This document shows, one piece after another, positions 47,450-57,645 of a stretch of DNA of 64,000 bases (positions are counted from its first letter, which is position 1; every line of letters begins with the position of its first letter). Made by a program: the position numbers and the translations under genes. This DNA comes from Siderastrea radians (taxonomy: Eukaryota; Cnidaria; Anthozoa; Scleractinia; Rhizangiidae). The notes under the pieces are model-generated. The model was given only the letters and a program-made list of their open reading frames with translations. It was not told the DNA's origin and searched no databases. The stretch is taken from contig OZ024889.1 of NCBI GenBank assembly GCA_964017195.1, positions 62,693,858 to 62,757,857 of the forward strand. The letters are read 5' to 3'.

Positions 47450-48240
47450 ATGGAAGCCGTCAAGCCTTCACGTGTAGTCTCTGAGAAACGCAGTGTTCCA
47501 CAAGAAAAAACCACAGGTATAAGAAAAAACTCGTTCTATCTATTTTCACTGTAACACACGTAGTTCAGAAAGACTTATTCTTCGATTGGTGGGGAAAAAA
47601 GGTTGTGACGCATCAATTCTACTATACGCTGTTGGGTAGTCAAAGCGAGTTTCTTCAGAAATGTCAGATATCGTATGCATTAGGAAAGTAAAAGAACTAG
47701 AACTAGAAATTCACTGATATAATTTCACATATAAGGAAAGTTAGCACCTATTTAGCGATTTCTTCTGGGTTACGGCTGATGTTGCGTAGTTCAATTTTAC
47801 TTCGAACTAAAAGATGCTTTGCTAAGCAGATTCATTCGCCCCTGTCTTACCAGTGTCCATTTGCAGTTAACTAATCTGCCGGAACTATCTTCAGTTTACT
47901 TCTTTATAGTTGCCTTTTTCTCACAATAAAATAAATAATTTGCTAACTTTCATTAGCGTCAGTTATGTACGTATTCATTGACTAAAAAATCTCTGCATTT
48001 TAGATGAAAGCCATTCGTTGGCATTCAAACCCAGTTTCACATCCGGGGAATTAAAGCTAATTCACTGACGGTTTCTTTGGTTGTTTGTTTTCAGCTCCGC
48101 TCTCCTGTGCTGCTGAGATGCGGGCCTTGCCAGCTGCTTTTTCACTGGCTGAACCGATGAAGGATCCGGGCAATCAAATGCCGACGGCCTCTTACACCTT
48201 TGGGAAGGATGCGAATTCTTACAGCGATTGGGACTGGTAA
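47450..48240 (+). CDS. Precursor A: candidate RiPP (graspetide-like) precursor peptide
   Basis: Coding exons 47450-47516 (67 nt, phase 1) and 48095-48240 give a 70-aa peptide. Residues 1-22 (MEAVKPSRVVSEKRSVPQEK plus TT) form a basic leader. The second exon begins APLSCAAEMRALPAAFSL (residues 23-40), shared almost exactly with precursor B. The tail, residues 51-70, holds TASYTFGKDA and ends SYSDWDW. It has Thr/Ser and Lys on one side and three Asp on the other, the side chains that graspetide ligases join. Microviridin cores, as I recall them, also end in SDW plus acidic residues and an aromatic. There is no signal peptide. It lies between the hydroxylase gene (divergent) and the ATP-grasp gene (convergent). 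An alternative is a small structural or regulatory peptide unrelated to the ligase. Confidence 0.72.
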
Positions 48241-48330
48241 ACAAATCTGCCAGACACGTTTGACAGCAGCCGAGTGAAGACCGAAGACTTATTTTTGCTG
48301 TTATGATTGAAGCTGGTGTTGTCTCAGTGA

Positions 48331-48336
48331 AATAAA
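48331..48336 (+). terminator. Poly(A) signal of precursor A
   Basis: AATAAA, 91 bp after the stop codon, in the run CTCAGTGAAATAAAGTTT. The same sequence is kept in the decayed copy downstream. Confidence 0.7.
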
Positions 48337-48583
48337 GTTTTGTGTGATTAAAAGAATTTTGTGTTGTTTCCAAAAGAGGCGGCATTGTTCTGCCTATTCC
48401 GAGCAAACTGAAAACATTCCCAAAACAACGCAATCCTGCGCATGCCAATTCTCGAACCGAATGCTTTAAACATCAAAAGAAACCTAAGCTATGTATTCTG
48501 GGTAAACCAAAACAACGCAATTCTACCTATTTCAGTCGAACAAACCTTTTTCCGTTGTTTCTGTTATCAGGAACACAATGAAC

Positions 48584-48899
48584 AGTTAACTAATCTGCCG
48601 GAACTATCTTCAGTTTACTTCTTTATAGAAGTACAAGTAACTCTTACAAGTAAGTTGTAAGAGGCCCACGGCCTCTTACAACTTTTTTGGACGGATGCGA
48701 CTGATTCTTACAGAGATTGGGACACATGACTTAACCAGCCCGACACGTATGATTTAAGAACGAGAAGTTTACTTGCTTTTGATTATTGCAAACTCTTAGA
48801 AAGATTATCGAAACCATGCAGCCGGACACGTATGACAGCATCCGTATGATGACAGAAGATTTATGACTCTGCATGCTGTTATGATTTCAGTGAAATAAA
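48584..48899 (+). pseudogene. Decayed duplicate of precursor A
   Basis: 48584-48628 repeats precursor A intron positions 47865-47909 without a mismatch. 48665-48728 then matches the core-coding end (CCCACGGCCTCTTACA..., GGATGCGA..ATTCTTACAG.GATTGGGAC), and 48829-48899 matches the 3' UTR including AATAAA. The leader-block exon part (PLSCAAE...) is missing, and a small length change shifts the frame. In the shifted frame the end reads TDATDSYRDWDT followed by a stop. Confidence 0.75.
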
Positions 48900-49407
48900 C
48901 GTTTAGTCTTGTCAAAATCACAAAAAGTGTCTCTTTATTCCCTTTTTAATTCAAAATATTTTTTGAAAATAAAAGAACTGAAATGGTCGCTTCAACATGA
49001 GATATGCAGCCTTTTGAAGCATTTTCACCTTGGGCGCAAACTTTCGGGACTATTCTGGCCTCGATACACGGAACATCAATTCCCCCCGCCCCCAGTCAAG
49101 TCTCCTAGGATCACAGATGTGTAAGCAAATCGTGCCGGATTAAGCTCCTTTATTTCCATTTTTTCCAGCAAACAAAACTTCATGATGAAAACGGTTTGAA
49201 ATAATAGAAAACTCAGTACACACATTAAAGAGCCATAGAGGAGTACAGTTGGCTAAAATGGGACGAAATACTAACTGAAGTGGACTGCAAAATTGGTAAC
49301 GTAATCTTAGCCCAGTCAATGAGGATTTATATTGTGAAAAGGCCTTTTAACGATCAGAGCTTGTTCACGTTTTTATGCCTGAGTAACTGTTTATTTCATA
49401 ACATGTT
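48900..49407. other. Convergent intergenic region
   Basis: Lies between the decayed precursor copy and the 3' end of the ATP-grasp gene. No gene seen. AATAAA on the minus strand at 49390-49395 may serve the ATP-grasp transcript. Confidence 0.4.
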
Positions 49408-52400
49408 CTATGAGTTACATTCACTCTTAATGGCTGACGAAGAATCTGCTTCATCTCTGTCCAGAAGATAAAGAGCGACGTGCTTCGATACCTTCAGACC
49501 AAGACTTTCTTCTAACCACAGCCAGGCTCCTCCCGGATTACACTCCAGGAATATGACGTCATCTCCTCGCTCTAAGAAATCATAAGCACCAAATACCAGA
49601 CCAGCCCTCTCATGGAATTCTAGCAATCGCTCTTTAACTTGTTCAGATATCTGGAGAGAAAGCCAAAGTCAACCAAGTCTCTGAGCTTTGAAGAAAACGC
49701 CAACCGATTGGGGTAACTGTATCTTATCCTGCAGGTTAGCAGACAAGATTACACAAGAACAAGATTACTCTTCACCCTGACTGGTCGGCTCTCTAAGCGG
49801 ACCAATTGGGTTTGCAACCTGCCAGATTAGGCGTTTGTATTGGCCAAAAGTACTTAGAATACAATTGAACGAAGGAATGAGGGCTGTTTGAATGCGACCC
49901 CGAAACTAGGCAGAAGTAATTCTAAATTCGGTCATCAAAAACTGCATGTCGAGCTTATTTCTTCAGAATAACTGTTATAACTACAGTCCGTACCTGTGCC
50001 TCACTGTAAAGCTCTTCTTTGTCTTGACATCGTCTCCAATCCAAGCGATCTTTCTGCTCATCGAGAATCTGCGAGGCAATGCGAGCGACAAACACCCTGC
50101 GGCCAACAACAGTGATGCGCAAATCCGATTGCCTCTCTACCAGCTCCTGATAAATAGCCGGGCACCGAGTAATACTGTCTCGGGACGCCGATGGAAATTC
50201 TTTTGTTATCTCAGTAGTATAAAGCAGCTTGTTCGGGGGAAGGAAAAGCGGCGTCAAACTCTTGAATATCACTCGTCCATGATCCACTTCGTCGAAGATT
50301 TTCTCTACCGCTGCCGGGTTGTTTGTGATGGTGGTTTTTGGCACAGTCAGCCCAACTTGCTGCGCGAGTCTTAACTGATGTGGTTTGCAGTTCAGCAGTT
50401 CCGAGGCAGCCAAGGGGTTCAACCATCGAGCGTGGGATAGGTACGATGATAGCGAACGAATCACCAACTTCCATTCTTTCAAGGCAAAGTCTTTAGCAAT
50501 GAGACCTTGGAGAGGGGTAAAAATTACTCATGATTTTCAGTTAAGTATAGTATTGAAGGGATGTTACTAAAACGAGGAACGGGGAACGGGGAACGGGGAA
50601 CGGGGAACGGGGAATGGGGAATGGGGAATGGGGAATGGGGAATGGGGAATGGGGAATGGGGAATGGGGAATGGGGAATGGGGAATGGGGAATGGGGAATG
50701 GGGAATGGGGAATGGGGAATGGGGAATGGGGAATGGGGAATGGAGAATGGAGAATGGAGAATGGAGAATGGGGAATGGGGAATGGGGAATGGGGAATGGC
50801 AAATCGGGAATCGGGAATCGGGAATCGAGAATCGGGAATGGGGAATGGGAAAATGAAAATGGGAAATTAAAAATGGGAGGTGAGAGATGAGAAGATCATG
50901 AGGTCAGTGGTAATTATCAAAAATCCCTTTCTTGAAATCTAGGGGATAGAAAATATTATTTCCCACTTTTCGCACGCTAATTTACTTTATGACAAGGTGA
51001 GAGCTCACTGGCGGTGATAAGTGTTGAATATAAAATTCCCGAGGTTTATTGCCACTACAGGAAAGTGATGGTTTTGAGAGGGATGGAAACGAGTGGTAAC
51101 ACAAGGCACGACTACGATGAGAATGGTAGAGGAGCCGTAGAGTTTTGAATTCTGACGCGAGCTCGCGGGCAGTCGTGGCCGATATTCATATTATCGGGAT
51201 GATATGTTGTCTGTGACAAGCAAGGCCCGTACGCGAAGGTAAAAGTAACCTTAAATTTGATTAAGTTAACTGCTTTCAATTTCAAAACTTTTTGGTTTGG
51301 GAATAGAAAAAAATTCCAGTGATACCGGATTGAAATTCAAAATGAAAATGGGAAAATTAAAAATGGGGAATTGCAAATTTGAAATTAGAATGTCTGATGA
51401 ATAAATTTTGCTCGCTTCTACGACATTTCTGTAACAACTACACCATGACACAGATAAAATGACTTTAAAAATTATTGGAACCATTCAACGTCCTTCAAAT
51501 TATTAGCCTTAAAATCATACAAAGTACAAAAGCGTCGCCTTGAAGCTTCGTGAGCCTGAGCGCCTTCCGTTCGACCGCAATAACCTGAAATCGAACCGAA
51601 ACGATCGTAAATTTCTCTGGTGACAATTTAAGATGGAAAGCATACTGAATTATTGGAAGAAATTAAAGTGAAAAAGTAAGAAATATTGAGAAAATTGGGC
51701 ATACTTCACAAGTTACGCTTTCACGCTTTCATAATTCCGGGAAACGCCAATATAGTAGAGAAATTTCTAGAAAAAAAAAGTTTTTGAAAATTTGAGTCTT
51801 TCAAAGGAGTGTTCTATTTCTGCTTGATTTATCATTTTCTAATGACACTCAGACAGGAAGTGTTTTTGAGGAAAAGGGAAACTTTTGAATCGATTTTTTT
51901 GAAGGGTGCTCTCAACCGAGACATGTACTTCATTCTTTGAAAATAAATTAAAATTTTACAATTTTGGGTTAAATTTGAGGGCACCCAGGTGCGATTATCT
52001 TACAAAAAAAGGTTTTTTGATAATTACCACTGACCTCACTATCTTCTCATTTCTCACCTCCCACTTTTAATCTCCCATTTTCATTTTCCCATTCCCCATT
52101 CCCCATTCCCCATTCCCCATTCCCCATTCCCCATTCCCCATTCCCCATTCCCCATTCCCCATTCCCCAATCCTCCTTTTATAACATCCAGTATTGAAAAT
52201 TATGCTGGCATTTGTGCTTACTGTTTCTAAATACATACATGGCCAGAGAGGTTTACTCATAGAGAAACGAAGCTCACAACAGGACTTCTCAAAGGCGTAA
52301 AGATAACAATTTATATGGAAATTTTTTTGTTTGTGGTTTTAGGAAATGAACAACAACGATGACCATCCCAGTGTTTTTACTTGCAATACACTTCAACTGC

Positions 52401-52988
52401 ACTGAATGTTCAGTGGCATCCCCCCCCCGGGGGGTGCTCTAAGAACGTTCATGTGCGAGGGGGGCTACAACCCGAGGTTCAAACCATTACCTTTCACGTC
52501 ATAACTTGTATCGCAATAGTAGCCCTCTCATATACTCAGACAACAATTGTCCCCTTTCAAGATCAGTACACCTGCGTTTTTTCCCGGACTTTCAGTCGCT
52601 CTTGGTGCAAAGTAATGGCTGATATTGGTAGTGAACATTTTTGACATGGAATAATTTTAAGAAGCAGACACAGAATCACACTCAAAAATTTGAACATAAC
52701 ACGTAAAATCCTACCTTGGAGATCTTCATCAGCCGATAAAAAGGCCGGTTTCCAGCGATACCAGACAGATTTGATCGCGTCCGCAGGGATACGCTCGCCA
52801 TCCACAACAACAAGGCAGCTAGGACTACGCTCGGAGACATTTCCTGCGGTGATTTCGATAAAATGACCTCCACAAAGAGGGTTGAAGAGTACAACTCTAG
52901 CCTCACTATCCAGCGATTTAACATGTTTGCTGACTTCTTGAATGTGCGGGTCCTCTTCGCTTCCAATACCTAGAATTATGTTTGCCAT
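49408..52988 (-). CDS. ATP-grasp peptide ligase, MvdC/MvdD (graspetide) type, three exons
   Basis: Minus-strand exons 52715-52988, 49994-50505 and 49408-49650 join with matching phases (Q/G at residues 91/92, phase 0 at 262/263) into 342 aa, the usual size for this family. The pre-ATP-grasp part has SVWYRWKP (74-81). The linker has [20 protein letters not shown] and [13 protein letters not shown] (about 121-155). The central part has VIFKSL (Lys173), [15 protein letters not shown] (220-234) and LDWRR (246-250). The end has GAYDF and [15 protein letters not shown] (297-311) with the metal-binding E-x-N. These are the landmarks of enzymes that make omega-ester or omega-amide rings in microviridins and other graspetides. 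No organelle signal is seen. Precursor B is divergent at 809 bp. An alternative is a RimK-like ligase with another substrate. Confidence 0.88.
50573..50935. repeat. (GGGGAAT)n minisatellite with flank, intron 1 of the ATP-grasp gene
   Basis: Roughly 35-40 units of 7 bp, grading from GGGGAAC through GGGGAAT to GGAGAAT and CGGGAAT, then a unique flank AATGGGAGGTGAGAGATGAG to 50935. The repetitive Gly-Asn-Glu-Trp and Pro-Phe-Pro-Ile frames on either strand come from the repeat and are not genes. Confidence 0.95.
52013..52170. repeat. Inverted partner of the minisatellite
   Basis: GATAATTACCACTGACCTCA, then TCATTTCTCACCTCCCA, then about 11 CATTCCC units. It is the reverse complement of 50800-50930 in the same intron, so the intron RNA could fold on itself. 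Confidence 0.85.
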
Positions 52989-53797
52989 AATCTTCGAAAA
53001 GTCTTAGACGAACAGACAAAACGTTTTGAAATTCAGTGGTAAAACTCCGTTACGCAAATTCTTACAAAGCGTGTATTGTTGGTAAGCTGGAAATTTCTAA
53101 GAAAACTGACGCAATTACAACCCAACAATGAAAACAACTCGGAAACAAATCAGTTTCTCGTATCAAGTAAGACGCGGAAACAACTGAAACAATTTGAAAG
53201 TAAAATTTGTATGTTGAGACGCACAAACTAGGATAAATAATTGTTTCCAATGATTGCAGCTGTCGTTGGTTAGGGATCATTGATCTCAGTAATAGCGAAA
53301 TTCAGTGAATCGTTACAAAATGGAACATAACTCGTTACAACCAGTTTAACCCGAAACTGAAAGCTATTGAGTTATCAAAACATTTCTCAGTAACGCCAGA
53401 TGCAGAGAACATTCCGAATTTATTCAGAAGGTTACCGTAGTTTTGCTCCGTGACTTGTCGCGTGGTCGTAATTTGCCGTAATCCATGTTATTCACAAAAA
53501 AGCTCAGACAACGTCGAGATCACTTTTTAAAGCTCCTGTTGTTGTAAATTTTATCGTTTTAGAAATTTACAAGAAAGTATTTCAGCCGCTGTGAAACGCT
53601 TGTGCATGTTTTAAACTAAAGGCTGTACCATGGGATAGGGAAAAAACCTCACAACTGACAGTTACTGTGGCAACAAAACATAAAGTTCGCCTTAATTTGA
53701 ATAAATATCCTGGAAGCGTCCTTACCACTTCATTGACTTCAAAGTCGTTTGGAACTCACTCACTCGACAGACATTGTTACAAGATCAGCAATCGAGA
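52989..53797. promoter_or_regulatory. Divergent promoter region, ATP-grasp gene and precursor B
   Basis: 809 bp between the two start codons. No coding exon or transposon is visible, unlike most of the window. It is a reasonable place for shared regulatory sites; no specific element is recognised. Confidence 0.5.
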
Positions 53798-55078
53798 ATG
53801 TCTTCTTCGGACAAGGTACGCCATTTAACTTTCAATTTTTTATGCCGGAATACACTTATTTTGCTTAATCTCCACGTTTTAATAATTACTGATTGATGAT
53901 CGGTGTTTTGTTGTAGATTGTGCTCCAAAAGTCTGATAGCAAGCGTCCAACAGCGGCTAAAAACCCCAAGGAAAATGCCAAAGGTAACAAGAATCTCGTT
54001 TGATTAAGGCTGAAGAAATTACTGCTAATTGCATCTCTCTTGTAAATGAGGTTTTCATTTCAAGATCTTCTCGGCCTGGTGTCTCCTCAGAGACCTCTTG
54101 TCATGTACGTTCTAAGACTCAGTTATTTCGCCTGTGTAAGCACATGTTTGGTTGCCACAAAAAACCGCGCAGAAAAGACATGATTTTGGTCTCGTACAAG
54201 GCCGTCAGAAATTACTACTGTTAAGTTCAACAAGAGTCAAGGGAACGGGTTACGTTTTGAAAGAAAGCTGAGCAGTAATCCTGTAAATAACCTCAGAAAG
54301 TTCTCAGTTTCCAATCTTGTCCTGAAACGAAGCCGATACCTGTTTCATAGAACTAGAAGAAGCAAACTATTCAGTGTTCTGTTTCAACTAAGCGATGACT
54401 GATGCATTGAAACTTATTCAACAGCGCACACAACTACCTTTTATAAGTAGTTTTCATGTTTGAATTGGAATAGAGTTTCTCTTAAGTTTCCGAAAACAAA
54501 CAACATACTCAGAAGTTTAATAATAGACTACTTGAACGTGTTGAAAAATTACTTCGGAACTGATCTGAGAAATAGTTAAGGGATCCAGCACAAACCCGGA
54601 GCAACATTTTCGAGAAAAGACTTGCACTACTCTTCATGATGAAGTAATTCTCCAAATCCACTTTTTGAAGTTGACGTGACTAATGTTGCATGAATGATGA
54701 ATCCTTCGGTGAAATTTTGGCAGCCGGCACCTTCGCTGTTCCTTGCTAGATAGGAGGATTGAGGTGGGGTAACTTTCCAGTTCTCCCTAACAATCACATC
54801 ATATCTCTCCCCAATTAAGGCAAATCTTTAACATTACTTCAAAGCAAATATGCCTATATAGCGTACTTAGGAGACTACCCCCGCCTCCATCTTTCAAAAG
54901 AGAGCATCGTGATTCATCGCCCGCAATCACTGATTTTCTTGGTTGATTTTCAGTTCCACTATCATGCGCAGCCGAGGTGCGTAATTTGCCTGCTGCCTTC
55001 TCACTGGTGGATACGGTGACTGATCCAGAATTTCATCTGATAACAGCGTCGCACACTTTTATGGAACAGGGGGATTGA
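53798..55078 (+). CDS. Precursor B: candidate RiPP (graspetide-like) precursor peptide
   Basis: Exons 53798-53815, 53917-53983 and 54954-55078 join in phase into 69 aa. Exon 1 gives MSSSDK. Exon 2 gives a Lys-rich leader (IVLQKSDSKRPTAAKNPKEN plus AK) and is 67 nt ending in phase 1, the same length and phase as the coding part of the precursor A leader exon. Exon 3 opens with VPLSCAAEVRNLPAAFSLVD, matching 14 of 16 residues of the precursor A block, and ends ITASHTFMEQGD. TAS.TF is shared with precursor A, after which the two tails differ completely. This conserved-leader, variable-core pattern is expected of RiPP precursors. No signal peptide. It is divergent from the ATP-grasp gene. AATAAA lies at 55195-55200. 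Confidence 0.72.
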
Positions 55079-55194
55079 AGAATGGCAGAGATTGCATATA
55101 AAGGCCATTGACTAAACGATCGTAAAATTACACTTTAGAGATGTTAAAAACGTAGTAAAACTGACTGAATGATAAGTAGAATAGAGCAGCTGTT

Positions 55195-55200
55195 AATAAA
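55195..55200 (+). terminator. Poly(A) signal of precursor B
   Basis: AATAAA 117 bp after the stop codon, in CAGCTGTTAATAAAATGTG. Confidence 0.65.
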
Positions 55201-56938
55201 ATGTGTGTAAACAAAAAAGCAAAGCAAAAGTTGGTTTCCTTAGCGATCGTTAACTAAAACACTTCTTCGCCAATAAAGTGCTTTTCAGCATCACGATTTG
55301 TGTCGTTTTATGCCTGTACAAATTAGGTTCAAGGAACATTAACTGAAGCACTGAGGAAAACCATTATCATGTTATTTAAAAGGATGTGGAAATCACGGTA
55401 CGATTGACAATAACAACCAGTAACAACTACGGCAGTGTGTTAGAGTTTATGGCGAATTCAATTCCATGCAAGCGTGACCATCCCCGCGCGGGTATTTATC
55501 ATTTTGTTGGTCTCCCCGGTGGGGCATTTGTCATTAGAGGTCCGCCCGGGGGCGGTGTATTTGTATTTTTTCAACCATGGGGAATTTCACATTTTTACTA
55601 TTTAAGCCAAATTTCTGCCTTTTTTAAAGCACTACATATTCTTGTCAAAGGAGAGATCTGATCACTTCAAAAAGTCATTATTATATTGTTATTTTACTAG
55701 CCCCCTCCCCTCGCATATCGTTTCTGTATTCTTTGCTTTCCCACTTTCTTCACACATTCGAATCTGGTGACCGTGATAGGCGAAGTGATAGCCCGTTCCA
55801 ACATATGCTTCCAATACATAGAATTATATTTGTCGTATGTGCAAACTGAGAAGAGTTTTGAAATTCCATGTTGAAACCTCAGGTATTAAAATTTTCAGGC
55901 ATTGTGCATTGGCGGCGTACAGTAAATTTTTTGGCAAAAAGACGAGACTGATAAACGGCCAACACGCTGGAACCAAAAATCAGATAATTAACCACCTGAT
56001 AATAAAAAAATTCCCCTGTGCAGGTCAGACGGGGTTACAGCGTAAATTTATAGGTAAAATTTGTGACTAGAGATACACGAAATTAAGGTAAAGAATTGTT
56101 TCTAAGAACTCGCGCTAAAATGAAACGAAAAAGATAGTGATCTTTCTTTCATGCAGTATAAAAGGGAAAAAGACCCTAAATACTCTTTCATTTTCAACTT
56201 TTGAGATAGACAACAAACTCTCGATTTACTTATTTTTATTATATATTCTTGTAAACTTTTATTCATTAGTAATTCAGTCTTCGGACTGCGATTATTGATG
56301 CTCAGTAAACGTTATTTATAAAGTGAACGGTTAGCCGAGAAGCGAAGCTTCGAGGGCAACTGTGAAATTTTAAGGACAATCTTTCAGCCAAGGGCACTAT
56401 CCTCCAATATACCAGCAAGCCAGGGAGGGGTTTATTTTATAACCCTCCGATTAATTTCTACAACGGGCGTGCTTTAATGTAGTAAAGAAAAAAAAGTCAG
56501 TGGGGATTAAAGCACATTTGCGGCTAAACAAGAGAGCATAAAGGCTCTCTTGGGCTAAACAAATTCAATTTGGCTAGTTAACTCGATTTTCGGCATCACA
56601 CCGTGATTAGAGCTCAAAAGTTAAAACCTGAAAAAGTGACTTCCTTTCCTGTTTTTCTCTCGTCAATAAAATCGGACGACAAATTTTGTGTTATGATTGC
56701 ACTTTGCCATGTGTTTCTGATAATTAGAATTTCAAGACGGCTCGTGAGCCATTTAAAACAACAGTGAGTTGAAGCAAGACAACATTCCGTTTTTGAGACA
56801 GTGGGTGAGTGCGGCAACAGTAAACGAGATAACTGTGCTTATTTTCATGGAACGTGGCTAAAATTAAAAAAAAACCTTCGGCATAGCTACCCTTTCCGCT
56901 TCAGTGCTAAAAGAGGGCAGTTTACCTTCCTTTTCTAG
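55201..56938. other. Intergenic stretch with short repeats
   Basis: 55475-55580 has GC-rich CCCCGCGCGGG, CCCCGGTGGGG and CCGCCCGGGGGCGG palindromes spaced about 40 bp apart with GTATTTATCATTTT/GCATTTGTCATT between them, a dispersed repeat. A hairpin (AAGAGAGC...GGCTCTCTT) lies at 56529-56551. No gene recognised. Confidence 0.45.
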
Positions 56939-57199
56939 ATCACCTTGTATCGGAAGTCAACGAGCTTTTAGTGAAACCCTTACCGGGTCTTCAGGCACAG
57001 CATCTAATACCAGGTACTTGCTTGTTCTCGTCATGATATCGTTACATTTCCATTTTTTATTTGTTACATTTATCCTAAATATCAAATTCAAATTTCAGGA
57101 AATCTTCTAGACCTGACAGAAAAGGATGTGGAGCGAAGCTTCAGTATCATCAAAAGGCTCAAGACGCCACTTCGGAGCGCTATGTCGGATGCGAGGTGA
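56939..57199 (+). pseudogene. hAT transposase C-terminal (dimerisation) remnant, two exon-like blocks
   Basis: Blocks 56939-57013 and 57099-57199 have good splice borders (TTTTCTAG/, CCAG/GTACTT, TTTCAG/) and join in phase. The second encodes VERSFSIIKRLKTPLRSAM followed by SDAR and a stop, which matches the ERSFS..KR.KT.LRS.M signature of hAT transposase dimerisation regions. No upstream transposase is seen. The first block is phase-compatible with precursor B exon 2, so read-through splicing cannot be excluded. Confidence 0.5.
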
Positions 57200-57645
57200 C
57201 CTCGCTATCCGTGATACATCTACACAAACGTAAGGAAATAGACTTAAATGAGGTCATTTTCTGAGTTTGCTGGGAAGAAAGACAGAAGATTAGCCCTGTG
57301 CTTGTAACGGAAAACCATTATAACTTCTTATGAAAGCTATCCACAGTTATACTAATTTTACATAGCCTCGGAATTTCGGTTTGGTTGTTTTTTGTAGATT
57401 TGTAAAAAGCGTGGACCTAAATGAAACTTAACTAGGGCACAATTACGTCTATGTAGGTGCTTTTACAAGGAAAATAATGTCGGTCAAAAACAATGTGGCA
57501 CACAGCGGTAAAAAAAAATCACTCATTTGTGAATAAACCTCTGAGGTTCATCACATTGGGTTTTGTTTGGGAATACCGATTATCAATCGCTTTATAATCG
57601 GGCAAGTGTACCAACAAGCGAAAAAACATTTACTCAGGGTCACAA
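57200..57645. other. Non-coding stretch
   Basis: AT-rich sequence between the hAT remnant and the tandem repeat. I see no gene or clear repeat in it. Confidence 0.35.

Noticed and set aside
48062..48448. 128-codon minus frame across precursor A
   Set aside because: Antisense shadow of the precursor A final exon and 3' UTR; no family features.
50524..50890. Long open frames of Gly-Asn-Glu-Trp or Pro-Phe-Pro-Ile repeats on both strands
   Set aside because: They are translations of the 7 bp GGGGAAT array inside an intron; open in several frames at once.
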